Positions 10,305 to 20,881 are shown, numbered from the stretch's first letter. The stretch: 31,928 nt of DNA from Lindgomyces ingoldianus (GCF_010093535.1 NW_022985165.1:25619-57546); one strand, 5' to 3'. Notes: generated from the sequence alone by a model not told the origin. Made by a program: numbers and translations.

Positions 10305-12332
10305 ATGCCTCCTAATTAATCTGCAGACTATAGAGCTACTGCAGCTTGTATTAAGCATGCAGTTGCAGAGCTTCTGCAGCATGAAAATCCAAATCTGGCG
10401 TTGTACGCCCGCGTTAACAACCTACCCTACCAGCAACTTAAACAGGCCTACTAAGGTAGGCGCAATTAATCCACGCATTAAAAAACAAACTAAGTCCTTA
10501 TAAGTAATTAAAAAGTCACGCTAAAGCTGTTTATTAATTATATTAATAATATTAGCTTTAGTGTTTAACATAAGCTTGTACAGAGCACAGCAAACGCGCT
10601 GCTCGCGTACAATAGAGATAGAGAGCCTCCTACAGTAGGCAGGAAATGGCCTACTAATTAGCTTAAAAGACACCTACAATTTACGCAACAGAAACAAAAG
10701 CCTATTAAAGTTACCTAGAAGCTTGCTTAGCAGCCTGCTGCTGTTTTAGAGTAGTTTAATAGCTTTAAAAAGAAGGTTAATAAGCATAAGATTATACCTT
10801 AAGATATCTAGAATTTTAATAAATCTAGTATAAGAATTAGTGTTGCAAAGAGTTAATATGTGTACACTAAATATAGGTCTCTTTGCTATATGCCTTACAG
10901 CAATAATAAGGAGCTTGTTACCCTTATTAAGGCTGTCTCTGCTAGTAGAGAATTTATAGCTCCTATAGTAATTGTTAAGGCCTTAAGTATTATTAAGAGG
11001 TGGTGCATAGAGCTGCTAGATAACTACCTAATTAGCACTAGCAATACTGTGTACAGTAATAATTAACTGTTCTATAATTTCATCTAGCATTTTAACTGTA
11101 TAACAAAGGATTGTACAAAAGGCGCCTAGAGGATGCTTCTTATAGACAGTTACAAAAGCCACGTTACCTACAAGCTAGTTAAATACACCTATAACAATAA
11201 GATCTAACTATACGCGCTCCCTCCTTACACAACTTACTTTCTCTAGCTATTAGATGTAGGCTGCTTCTAGCCTATAAAATAGCACTATAGGCAGGAGCTT
11301 AACCTTACTGCAAGGACTAGTGCAAGCTTGTTTACAAAGACTAAGTTCTTAGCTTCTCTCTATAGAATTAGGTTAAAGACATTTACCTAGCGTATAATCC
11401 TAGGCAGTTTTAAGCATACAGGCATTGTTCCTTTTAATCTAGAAGAAGTGCTCCTAGCTCTGCGTGCACAAGAGGAGCTTATAAAGCGTTAGACTACTAA
11501 TTACAATCTATTTAACAACCTATTGTACCTAGACTCTACCTAAGACTCTTGCAGTAAGAGATTTAAGCCTTTACCTGCTAAGGAAGCTTAGCGCCTAAGC
11601 TATAATTAATTTAGGCGCTAAAAGGCTAAGTAGGAAGCTTATTACCCCTGTACGCCTTTGCCTAGGCCTAGAGATTAGAAGTGGAAGACACTAACAACAA
11701 TTTATACACTACGCTAGCAGTAAAACGTTGCTCTTGCGTCTATACCTACCCCTTTAAAAGTAGGCATTAAGAAGACCTTTAAAGGTGCTCTTGCGCAGGC
11801 GCAAGTAAATGCTAAGTTTAAAAAGGAGCTGCTTTGTACTAAGGCACCTAAGTAAGCATGTAAGGCTTAACAACAGCACACACAGCGTTAGGTCTCTTAG
11901 GGAGGACCTATCTATATAAAAGACGCTCGCGCAATAATTAAGTGTTACTAGGATAATAAGCTTAAGCAGGCTGCTACTGCATATGCTGCAAAGTTGCAGC
12001 GTAAGCGTACAATTAGGATAAACAAGTTTAAACACAAGGTTTTTAGAAAAGTGCAAAAAGCAGGCAAAGCATTACAAAAACGCTATAACAACAATAAGCC
12101 CCTACCTTCTATAGATATAATCTATTATTAATAGGATTATTAGGTCTTAATACGTGCAGAGACAGCTAAGGAGCGTTAAGAGAGGATCTAGCGTGAACAG
12201 ATTAAAAGGCCTGTGAACAACCCCTTTAAAGAAGACCTTATACTATTAAGCCCTCTAACTAAGGATTTAGACTGTAGGAACTCTAGGAGCGACAGTAAGG
12301 TTAATTTAAGCAACTCTAACATGCGCTCTTAA
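10305..12332 (+). pseudogene. Pogo-1 transposase (DDE_1/pogo family), RIP-broken
   Basis: This transposase would bind the terminal repeats and cut and paste the element. ATG 10305 and TAA 12330-12332 are in one frame (675 codons plus stop) with no visible frameshift. Only TAA/TAG interruptions break it, the first at the fifth codon. The N-terminal part (about 10305-10480) has the helix-turn-helix region (VNNLPYQQLKQAY). The middle shows SVAKSQYVYTKYRS and NNKELVTLIKAVSA, typical of fungal pogo proteins. Catalytic residues: the first Asp at 10818 is Asn (AAT); the second (GAC 11145) and third (GAT 11253, in LLDVGCF) survive with D35D spacing. The C-terminal third is rich in Lys/Arg/Gln. The start was chosen because the HTH follows at normal distance. 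Confidence 0.88.
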
Positions 12333-12352
12333 ATCTATTATATATAATATAC

Positions 12353-12458
12353 TATAATAATTGTTAAGCTAGGTATGATCGTTAAGCCTGCAGGCCTGCG
12401 CTCCGCGCAGGCCTTTTTGCTTGCGAAAAGTTGATTAGTCAACCCGTCGGGGCCTGAG
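12353..12458 (-). repeat. Pogo-1 right terminal inverted repeat
   Basis: Inverted partner of 10142-10247. It includes a GC-rich hairpin (CCTGCGCTCCGCGCAGG, near 12395-12411) and ends with the complement of CTCAGGCCCC next to TA. Confidence 0.85.
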
Positions 12459-12569
12459 TAATAAATAAAGTAAAGTATAGGCAGAATGTAACTAGATAGA
12501 CTTACATAAATAAAAGAAAAGTAACTTATATAAAAGACAACTTTGTAAACAAAAATAGAAAGTTGCTAG

Positions 12570-12849
12570 TATTTATACATAGTAGTAGTATTACAGCCTA
12601 GATATAAGTAATTATGTATAAGCAAAACTATGTATTTATATTATATAATACTTGTGTGTAAACCTCTATGCGTAAACATCTAAATATCCCCCTTTTTCTC
12701 TATATAAAGAAAAGATAAGAGTAATAAAACTAGAAACATGTTGCCCTTACTTTACCTACCTTGTACGCTGTGCACACTGTACACCACTCTTACTCTTGCT
12801 ACTTAAGTGCTTATACTATAAGCAGCTAGCTGTTAGAGCTTATTCAACA
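12570..12849 (+). repeat. Copia-b 3' LTR
   Basis: This 280-bp sequence is the reverse complement of the Copia-a LTRs. Its first bases have mutated from TGTC to TATT, and it ends TTCAACA. It is strongly RIP-mutated throughout, unlike the outer end of the 27205-27484 LTR. The five bases after it are GTTGT; the matching TSD copy is lost with the missing left half. Confidence 0.88.
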
Positions 12850-13964
12850 GTTGTAGTTTTTTTAGTAGCTAATAATAGTGTTTTCTAGTTTAGAGAACTT
12901 TCTCTAGGCTAGTTTTAGTTAGAAGGGACGCTTAATAATCTTAAAAAAGCTGTAGAGCGTTTATTAGATTCTTTATTAGTTTTTATATATTCTTACTAGT
13001 AAGCTATTTCTTTTATTTTACTAAAAACTTTTTTTTTCTTAAGTATTAACTATCTGTTTAACTTTGTACTTAACTTTTATATCCCTTTACTTAGTTATAG
13101 ATAGGGGTATCTCTTTTAGTGCCTTTTTAAGCTTTAAAACATAAAACTATAGATGTATACGTATCTTCTTTAGTAGCTTAAGTTTACAGTTTTCTTGTTA
13201 TGTCTGTAATACTAGGTATAGGCCTATGCGTTTTTCTGCTAGTTTTTAAGCTAGTTTTAAAGTGCAAAGGTTCTTAGTTTTTAAATATATATAGTTTTTA
13301 AGTTAAATTTCTAAACTTTCTTATTAAGTTTTATTTACATTTTACTCTATTATTTCTTAGCTAGTCTTAGCTTTAACTACTAACTTCTAGTGTAGCTCTA
13401 GCAGGTAAAAGAGACAGGTAGTTGTCTCTAGCAAGTCTGTTAGTTGCGCCCTATAGAGCGTGTAGCAGAGATAATAGCTAAAATTAGCTTTATAAAGTGT
13501 TTCTTTTATTATAGTAGATTCTACTATGTTAATTACTAATTACACTATAAAAAGCTATTCTGCCTAGTTTATTTAGTTATAGAATATGTACTTCTTTAAG
13601 TACTTCTCTATTTTAGCATTTGCTTTTTTAGTCTAGCTGTCTGTCTGTAGGTAGTATGTAGTAGACAGCCTGTGTTCTACTCTTAGATGTCTTATAGTAG
13701 CTTTTTAGAATTTGCTTATAAATAACTTGTCTCTATTAAAGATAATAATTTATAGGCAACTATAAACTAAGAATACATTTTATTCTAGTTTATATAAAAA
13801 GTTTTTATCTATTATGTTTTTCTTAGAAGGCTAGGTATATAGAAACTTTATAGTTTTATCTAGAGTAACTGCTATTATATTATAGAGTCTCTCTATTCCT
13901 AGTTTATGTAATAGTAGTAGCCTAGTAATAAAATCTAAAATTATTATTATTTAAAGCTGTTTTA
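12850..13964 (-). pseudogene. Gypsy-4 integrase, catalytic and C-terminal part
   Basis: The minus-strand frame reads DFITRLLLL near 13920, then LSTTYYLQTDS near 13629-13663. The latter is the conserved LSTAYHPQTDGQTE segment of Ty3/gypsy integrase with RIP changes. Downstream segments resemble the Gypsy-3 integrase but are clearly diverged. Joining this fragment to 30471-30844 after removing one TSD copy gives one continuous integrase frame. This shows the two are halves of a single element split by Gypsy-3. The left end abuts the Copia-b LTR at 12849, so the rest of Gypsy-4 (C-terminus, 3' LTR) is not in this window. Confidence 0.82.
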
Positions 13965-14695
13965 TGTTACAGCCAACAGTCAGACCGTAATGACCCAACT
14001 GGCTGTCCCACACAGCCCGAACGACGTCGGATGGAAGACACTTAGCCCCGCGCTAAGCGAATCACGTGACAGGACAGATAAGGAATGGCCCTGGCTTTTA
14101 GACAAAAGCCTAGCAGAGTGCATTATCTAATAAGCTATGCAGGCTTGCAGGCTTGCAGGCTATGCAGGCTGTACAAAAACCAGCATGCAAGCATGCAAAG
14201 CATGCAAACCCTATGTATATAGTCTTAATCACAACTATAGTTAGAAGGTTATAATTACTATTTAGTCTTTACTTACTTAATAGACTAAGAGGCATTAAAA
14301 CCTTTATAAAGAGGACATTGCCGCCTTGTATATCTTGCACTATATATACCTTTTGTAAGGCCGAGATGGTGCTTACGTGCGACGGGTATATATACTATTC
14401 TGTACGCAATAATCAACTGTTGGTTGATTATTCGCACCTTTTTAGTTGTATTGGCGTAGTGGTACAGAGCTCCGTCCTTACACCTTTATTTCTATCCCTA
14501 CAGATCAGGTTTACTAGCTCCCTATACAGCTACTAGGTTAAACCACAATCTGCCTTCCCTTTACTCTGCCTACTCTATACCCTGCTTAACAGACTGTACA
14601 CCTAATCTAGCTAAGTTCTAACCCCTCTTTACTAATCACACCTTAGGCTAATGTACTCCTAAAAATACTATTTTATTAGAGTAAGAATTGTAACA
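13965..14695 (+). repeat. Gypsy-3 5' LTR (carries a MITE)
   Basis: The LTR is 731 bp, against 597 bp for the 3' LTR; the 134-bp excess is a MITE plus its TSD. The first 130 bases keep CpG (CCCGAACGACGTCGG) where the 3' LTR has CCTAAACAACGTTAG. The inner end is RIP-mutated. A repeat of TGCAGGCT units at about 14138-14172 is followed by AGCATGCA units at about 14182-14208. Confidence 0.92.
14354..14482. mobile_element. 129-bp MITE inside the Gypsy-3 5' LTR
   Basis: This is a small non-coding insertion present only in the 5' LTR. Its ends are TGTAAGG and CCTTACA, and the 5-bp TSD CCTTT lies at 14349-14353 and 14483-14487. The empty site in the 3' LTR (around 30252) reads ACCTCTATT. The center holds a hairpin with 10-bp arms, AATAATCAAC and GTTGATTATT. 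CpG sites are largely intact. No superfamily is assigned; a 5-bp TSD does not fit pogo (TA) or hAT (8 bp). Confidence 0.78.
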
Positions 14696-14718
14696 GTAAT
14701 CACCACCACCTGCAAAGT

Positions 14719-15770
14719 ATAGCAACCACCACCTTAGACATCAGCATAACAGGTGCTTTAGCTGCTAGCACTAGCTAGACCCCTACAGCAACTAAAGAAG
14801 CACAGAATTAATAGATACTTTATCTCTAAAATAAACTTAAACAGCTTAAACAGCACCTCTAGCTATAGGCATAATAAGGACCTTTAAACGCCCACTAGAT
14901 CTAGGCCCTCTAGCTAGAAGTAGCTAACCTTAGAAACATTACTTAAGAAAAAACTAGTATTAAGTCTAAAAAAACCCTACACCTAGCCCCCTCTAAGGCA
15001 TTTAACAGCTCTGCTAAAAACCTAAAACTTTTCTTTACTAGATGCCACCTTTACATGCAATATAATAAAAGTGCCTTCTAAATAAACAAAGAAATAATTT
15101 TATAGATAAGCCTACACTTAGAAAGATTGCTTACTATTTAGTTCTAACTTTACACAGACAATTAGATAAACTATAAGGCAAACAGTAAACCCCTACTACT
15201 AGAAATATAAAAGATTTTTAAAAACTTTAACTTATTTAAGGCAGCCTTAACTATAATTTATAGGCTAGTTAATAAAGAAAAATAAGTAGTTAATAAAATA
15301 GACGCTCTCTAATAAGGCAACAGCTCTGTCTAACAATACACAGCCTGCTTTAGGGAACTGCTAGCTATCTATAGATAGACAGATGAAAAAGCTGTAGAAC
15401 AAATATTCTATAAAGGGCTTTTAAATATAATTAAAGATAAATTTACTTATACTAGAAAGCCTAAGAGCTTTAAAGACTATGTTAAGAAAGCACTTACTTA
15501 TAATAAAAGACATGCTAAATAGTGTAGTAAAAAAGAAAAAGGCTAGACAACTATAAAACCTAACTAGTTTTAAAAAAAAAAGTTCTATAAGCTAATAGTA
15601 AACCTATAGATCTTAGCTATGCTAAACATACACAGGGCTTACCTAAGAAAAAGAGTAAGTACTATAAAGACAAAAAGCTGCTATTAACTATAGAACAGTA
15701 AAAATAGCTTAAGGAAAGAGCATGCCTTAACTGTAAAAAAGTAAGACATTACTAATAAAAATGCCTAGAC
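14719..15770 (+). pseudogene. Gypsy-3 gag with CCHC zinc knuckle, frameshifted
   Basis: The frame from 14719 (probable ATG now ATA) reads through a Gln/Leu-rich, coiled-coil-like N-terminal part. It continues into a capsid segment FFTRCHLYMQ at 15031, ALQQGN-type sequence near 15300, and IFYKGLLN near 15400. At the run of ten A (15572-15581) the frame shifts by one base. The continuation carries KLLLTIEQ and then the zinc knuckle CLNCKKVRHY--KC (15723-15764), with all CX2CX4HX4C ligands kept but two stops inside. Other breaks are TAA/TAG. The start is inferred from its position 24 bases after the LTR. Confidence 0.75.
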
Positions 15771-17097
15771 TCTAGTAACTAAGAGAATAAAGAAAAAAAA
15801 CTAGCTATAAAAGCAATGCATATAGAACAGGGTCTAACAAGACAAGAAATCCTAGATAGACTAGACAAACGTCTCTGCTAGTAATATAGAGACAACTATA
15901 AGTCTAAAGGATGCTTTATAGAATACTAGGAAGTTAAAGTACAAGATAATAATAAAGTTTTTAAGGCATTAGAACAGGCTGCCACCTATAAAAGATAGCA
16001 AGGCTATACCTAAGCTGCAACATACGTTGCAAACATTAAAAAAAGAAAAAAAAAGTTTTCCTTAAGACAACTAATAACAGGAATCTCTGCTTAAAAGCTA
16101 AGATACTAATTTATCTACAGCAACTGCTAGAAATGCAGCAATACATATAACACACAAAGCTGTAAAAAATTAATGTACAAAGTACACATTAATAATAATG
16201 TTAAAACCTACAGTATACTAAAGGAAATTGCTAAAACATAATATGTAGTTATAAACACTAAAAAATAATAGAAAATGTTCTAGAAAATTCTTAATAACAG
16301 AGAAGGCCCTAACTAGCAATGCACGCTGCTCTTAACACCTAACCTATGCTAAGAACAAACTAATACACCTCCCCTTATATTAGCTGTTACCTGTAAAGAT
16401 CTAGAAACCTAATAGGACAAGGGATACTGCATTCTCTATAGAAGTAAGCAACATAATAAATTTTATTATACCTACTAAAGTTACCTACTACAGGTAATAA
16501 AGATAAAAGAGTACCTAAGGTAGACACAGGTCTAGCTAATACTAGTACAGAACAATCTTAAAGAATGTTCTTATACCTAGTACCTGTGTAGTAATAAGTA
16601 CTACATTAAACACTAGCTAACTAAGCATAGGGCTAGCTAGTGGCCACACAGAATACAAGAAAGCGCACTTAAAACTAACACACTAACTAGCATAACATCT
16701 ACCTGTAAGATGCTACATTGCCTTTATTACAAGAACAGTATAGACTACAAACAGAAACTCTAGACAGAATGCAACAACAAAGTAGCATGCATGTTCTACT
16801 ACTTCTAATAGAGGGCACACTAGCAGAACAATTAGATGCTATACTACTACAAGATAGAAAACGCCTAGTGCACTATATTAGAATGCATAATACAAGGGCA
16901 TTAAGAATACAAAGTGCAATTTAACTAGATTGCAGAATACAAAGACGCAGCTAAAGCTATTAAAAAAGACAATAAAATAGACTATAAAAAACACTCTATA
17001 AACTCTATGTTTTTATTATAGTAGAATAAGGACTAAGTTAAAGCCTAATAACTAAACTTACCTTTTAACACTTAGGCAAGGAATAGACAGGACTTGC
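15771..17097 (+). other. Gypsy-3 gag-pol linker, no recognised domain
   Basis: The gag frame stays protein-like downstream of the knuckle (for example LTRQEILDRLDKRLC near 15835-15880, and a CX2C...C cluster near 16125-16165), interrupted by TAA/TAG. I recognise no named domain until the protease. An open stretch at 16718-16924 is in the same frame as the protease, but the gag frame is equally plausible there, so I do not call a separate gene. Confidence 0.4.
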
Positions 17098-17567
17098 TTT
17101 AATAGACAGTAGATGTACGTTCACAGTAATTAACTTAAGATAGGTTAACTAGAACAACATACTATTCTAAAGAAAAAAAAACCCCTTTAAAGTATCCCTA
17201 GCTAACGCCTTGTTAATAGAATACAGAGTAGGATAAATTTAGCTTAAAACTAACAAACTTATTACTAAAGCAAAAGAAACTAGCAACTAGATATCCTTTA
17301 ATATACTGCTGCTAGAAGATAAATACTAAGCAATACTAGGCTACAACTAGCTGTACAAGCATAACCTAATAATTAATTAGCAAACTATAACCCTAGCAAC
17401 TAACTAAAACTATGTAGAAGCCACACAATTAGCATACTATAAGAACTCCTGCCTAACCTACTAATAGGCAAAAGAAAGAAACAGTTATTCTCTAGGAAAG
17501 AATAAGCTAAAAAGGTTCCCCTATTAGAAGCTAGAAGCCTAGGCTGTCTGCTAAATAAAGAAAGAAC
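17098..17567 (+). pseudogene. Gypsy-3 pol, aspartic protease part
   Basis: The retropepsin active site is visible as ALIDSRC at about 17096-17116: the catalytic Asp (GAC 17105) and Ser are kept, while the Gly is now Arg. The protein continues for about 150 residues with features of retroviral-type proteases (AILGYNWL near 17334-17357), broken by TAA/TAG. The enzyme would have processed the gag-pol polyprotein. The segment ends at the TA target of Pogo-2 and resumes at 19438. Confidence 0.72.
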
Positions 17568-17569
17568 TA

Positions 17570-19435
17570 ACGTACTTCATAGGCGAGTTGCTTACACACC
17601 TGAGTTGCTTACTTTTGCTAAGACCCTACCACACTACTCTTCTTACACTAATGCATTTCTAATAACACTACTTAAACGTGTTAAAGGAACAATAGATGTA
17701 GCTTACACTTTAGGCTTTTAAATAAGACATAACACTTTTTAACTAACGCGCTGCAGCTATCTATAGGGTCCCTTAAAAGACAATAAGTAACTAACGCGCT
17801 AGATAACCTTTCTAAGCTAATTATACAGCTAACTTATAAAAGCTAGATAATAACAAAGAGCAGGTAATTGTTTAGCACATACTTAAGCTAGATGCGTAAG
17901 GATTTCCCCCCTAGCTAGCAGCTATAGCTAATATAGCTAATTCTTTGCACACTAAGCATAATATAGGCTATATTAGCATAAACTAGCTTAATATGTTTGT
18001 TAAGTGTTACCTAGAGCTTAAAGTAAAGTTTAAGTGTAAGTATAACTATAAGAGAGCTTTCTATAAGGATCTTACAGTAATTTAAAGCTAGTTTAACTTT
18101 ATAGAGAATATTAAAGCTAAGTATAGCATCTAAAATAACAACATGTACAACTTTAATAAGACAGAGTTTATAATAGGCTAGATATCTACTAGAGTAGTTG
18201 TTATAGGTTTAGAGAGATAAGGACAGCTAAAAGCAGTCTAGCTAGGCAACTAGAAGTGGACAACAGCCATCTAGGGCATTAATGCTAAAGGGTAGGCTAT
18301 TTTACCCTTTATTATCTTCTAGGGTAGCAACTACCTCTTAAACTAGTACAAGAAGGAAAATCTACCCTAGAATTAGGTTATTGTAATCTCTAAGCGCAGC
18401 TAGACTACTAATTAGCTTAGTTTAGACTAGTTAAAGCACTTTAACGCGCATATAAAGAAGTGTACTGTTAGCAGCTACTGTCTGCTAGTTATTAACAGCT
18501 ATAAGAGCTACAACTTACTTTATTTCTAGTAATACTATAAAAATAACAAGATTATTACTATCTACATGCCTTTTTACTTATTACACCTCTTATAGCTACT
18601 TAATGTAGGTTGTTTTACTTCTTTAAAAAAGGCGTATAAGCGCTAAGCTAAAAACCTTATGTGCAACTAGATTACTTATATTATAAAAATAAAGTTCCTG
18701 CTATGCTTTAAAGCAGCCTATAATGCTGCAATTACTTTTAGTAATATCTAAAAAAAGTTCTAAAGCGCTAGATTAGTTCCTTTTAACCTATAATAGGTTA
18801 TAATAGGCCTTAATGTAAAGTTGCGCACTCTATTACTACTACTACTTATATATAATAAGCCTTAGCAGTTATAAACCCTAAGCAATACTCTAGAACTTAG
18901 GTTGCAATTAATGCTTGTAAAGATAAAAATTTAAAAGTATATAAATAGTTTACTAACTTCTATAGTTAAGGCGTTTAAGAAGGTTTTAAAGAGGGCAGTA
19001 ATAATTACGCATAAGCTAGTGTTAGCATAATAAAAAATTACTAAGCTTTAAGCAGCTAATAAGGCTGCTACATAATATAAATTGCATAAAAGAAAGTAGA
19101 TTAAGGTAGAAAAGACCTTAATAATTTAGAAAGGCCTGCGCTTAACAGCTCTAAAGGAGTTTAAAGCGCGCAGTGACAGGAAGAAGGCAAAGAAGCAGGT
19201 GTAAGCTAAAGTGGGTGAGCCATCCTAAAGGCGCTGTAGATAGTGCAATTAGACTAGGCATAACACGCAAACATGTAAGCAAGAAGCAGAAGTAGTATCT
19301 AAATAATATTCTAGGCTGTACTGTACTATATAGTGCCAGAGCGGGTTGTTATGGGCTATAATAGAGTTTGTTGGGGTGGGGTCTTGGCAAAAGTGAGCAA
19401 CTCGGGTGTGTGAGCGACTCGCCCATGAAGTACGT
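17570..19435 (+). mobile_element. Pogo-2: full-length pogo (Fot1-like) DNA transposon
   Basis: The element is 1,866 bp with TA at 17568-17569 and 19436-19437. Its ends are ACGTACTTCATAGGCGAGTT (left) and ACGTACTTCATGGGCGAGTC (right, reverse complement), and the inverted match continues to about 60 bp. It carries one transposase on +. The right end (about 19335-19435) keeps GC-rich unmutated sequence, while the rest is RIP-mutated. It is the parent type for the foldback element at 5879-6978 and for Pogo-3. It is a different family from Pogo-1. Confidence 0.93.
17696..19306 (+). pseudogene. Pogo-2 transposase, all three catalytic Asp lost
   Basis: ATG 17696 to TAA 19304-19306 is one frame of 536 codons, the usual size of Fot1-like transposases. 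The N-terminus has a psq-type helix-turn-helix (AAAIYRVP near 17750-17776). The center has MYNFNKTEF at 18143, WTTAI-GINAKG near 18257-18293 and LLNVGCFTSLKKAY near 18596-18637. The three catalytic Asp positions are AAT 18155, AAC 18494 and AAT 18602. Each is a GAY-to-AAY change, and the D35D spacing is kept. A C-terminal zinc knuckle CX2CX4HX4C is intact in ligands (19235-19276). The stop at 19304 could be a mutated CAA; the next in-frame stop is at 19331. Further breaks are TAA/TAG. Confidence 0.87.
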
Positions 19436-19437
19436 TA

Positions 19438-20601
19438 GAAGAAATCTCTTTTAAAGAATTTAAGAAAGAGAGAGACTTTAACTAGGTTAGGATCTACTAA
19501 ATAGCCTACAAAGTAAATAGACTACTAGAAGAATATTAAGACTACAAAGACATGTTTAAAACTCTAGAAGACCTAAAAGAACTGCTACTACACTAACTCT
19601 AGGATTACGCTATTAATCTTAAGCTAAACTTATAGCTAAAAGCTTACAAACTACAACCCTTAATAAAAGCCTAAAAGGACGCCCTGCAGGAGTACATAGA
19701 TAAGATGCTAGCTTAAGAACACATTAGAGAAAGCAATAGCCCTGTAGCATTAGCAGTAGTCTTTACAAAAAAGAAGAATAGTAAGATAAAAGTATGTTAG
19801 AACTACTAAACTTTAAACAATAATACTATAAAAGACTAATACTTCTTACTAATTATCTAAAATATTATAAACTAACTTAAAGGAACTAAGCACTTTACTA
19901 AGTTTAACATTTAAGATAGATTTAATAAAATAAGGATTAAGAAAGAACATAAATAGATAACAGCCTTTTAAACTCTAAAAGGACTATATAAACTTTTTAT
20001 TATGCTATTTAGACTAACTAACACCTCTGCAACCTTTTAACAGGTTATTAATACTGCACTTAATCCCTGCCTAGATATATTTATACTAGTGTATCTAGAT
20101 AACATTCTAATATACACTAAAAAAGACTAAGTAGACTATGTATCTAAGGTAAAACTTGTACTTAATTAACTCTAATAATATAGACTTTACCTATAACTAG
20201 AAAAATGCAAGTTTAACATATAAAAAACTAAATACTTAGGATTTATTATTAATAAAGAAGAAATAAAGATAGACTCTACTAAAGTAAATAAGGTACTTAA
20301 TTAGCTAACACTAATAATAGTAACAGAAATTAAAGGATTTCTAGGCCTTATAAGATACATATAAAGAATAATTAAAGATTACTTAAAAATAGCGCTCCCC
20401 CTTATAGACGCTACTTTAAAAGAAAGAGTAACTTAGAAATTCTAGTAGATAGCAGAAATAGAAGAAGCCTTTTAAAAGCTAAAATAAATAATAACAAGCT
20501 ACTTTATCCTAAAGATATATAACCCTACACTAGAAACAAAAGTGCACATAAATGCCTCTTTAAGAGTAAAAGAAGTAGCACTCTCTTAAAAATAAGAAAA
20601 T
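19438..20601 (+). pseudogene. Gypsy-3 pol, reverse transcriptase and start of RNase H
   Basis: The RT reads AVVFTKKKNSKIKVC near 19759-19799, then a KFNI motif where the family has KLDI or KFDI (Asp to Asn) near 19900. The catalytic box is VYLDNILIY (20089-20115), YLDN instead of YLDD. TKYLGFII near 20230 and IKGFLGL near 20330 follow, as in all Ty3/gypsy RTs. RNase H starts with KVHINASL near 20541-20565. It breaks at the Copia-a insertion, whose TSD AAAAT is at 20597-20601. Frame is kept across the Pogo-2 insertion. Breaks are TAA/TAG. Confidence 0.88.
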
Positions 20602-20881
20602 TGTTAAATAGGCTCCGACAGCTAGCTGCTTATAGTATGAGCACTTAAGTAGCAAGAGTAAGAGTAGTGTACAGTGTGCACAGCGTATAAGGTAGGTAAG
20701 GTAAGGGCAACATGTTTCTAGTTCTATTGCTTTTATCTTTCCTTTATACAGAAAAAAAAAGAGATATTTAGATGTTTACGCACAGAGGTTTACACACAAG
20801 CATTATATAACATAGATACGTAATCCTGCTTATGCGCAATTGCTTATATCTAGGCTGCAACGCTGCTGCTACGTACAGACA
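20602..20881 (-). repeat. Copia-a 3' LTR
   Basis: 280 bp, equal in length to 27205-27484. The outer (left) 45 bases keep CCGACAG and GTATGAGC where the partner has CTAACAG and GTATAAGC. The inner half is heavily mutated. Confidence 0.93.

Larger units (their letters stand above)
10142..12458 (+). mobile_element. Pogo-1: complete Tc1-mariner/pogo (Fot1-like) DNA transposon
   Basis: The element is 2,317 bp and bounded by TA at 10140-10141 and 12459-12460. Its terminal inverted repeats start CTCGGGCCCCGACGGGTTGA (left) and CTCAGGCCCCGACGGGTTGA (right, reverse complement). They continue with few differences for about 105 bp on each side, to CATACCTAGCTTAACAAT. Inside each repeat sits a very GC-rich hairpin. 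It encodes one transposase on +. The termini keep CpG sites while the interior is RIP-mutated. It is inserted in the 3' untranslated part of Copia-b. Confidence 0.93.
352..12849 (+). mobile_element. Copia-b: 5'-truncated Ty1/copia retrotransposon, interrupted twice
   Basis: Three separated pieces (352-1437, 9736-10139, 12461-12849) are together the reverse complement of the 3' half of Copia-a (20602 to about 21690). They carry the C-terminal RNase H of a copia pol on the + strand, its 3' untranslated region and a 280-bp 3' LTR. Homology with Copia-a stops abruptly at 352, so gag, integrase, most of reverse transcriptase and the 5' LTR are missing. Gypsy-1 is inserted at 1437/9736 with TSD CTAAC, and Pogo-1 at 10141 with TSD TA. 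The element carries many TAA/TAG stops, so it is dead. Confidence 0.85.

Noticed and set aside
10860..11066. 68-codon open frame on + starting with GTG
   Set aside because: It is an internal stop-free piece of the Pogo-1 transposase, not a separate gene.
11754..12056. 100-codon open frame on the minus strand
   Set aside because: It lies opposite the Pogo-1 transposase frame, which runs unbroken in phase from 10305 to 12332. It shows no domain and is explained as a chance opposite-strand frame.
12850..12854. GTTGT as the target duplication of Copia-b
   Set aside because: The other end of Copia-b is missing, so the duplication cannot be verified.
14318..14536. 72-codon open frame on +
   Set aside because: It spans the MITE and both flanks of an LTR; the partner LTR lacks the insert. 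It cannot be a conserved gene.
16718..16924. 68-codon open frame on + within Gypsy-3
   Set aside because: It shares the frame of the downstream protease but the gag frame is also protein-like through this stretch. No motif is visible, so it is described as part of the gag-pol linker rather than as a gene.
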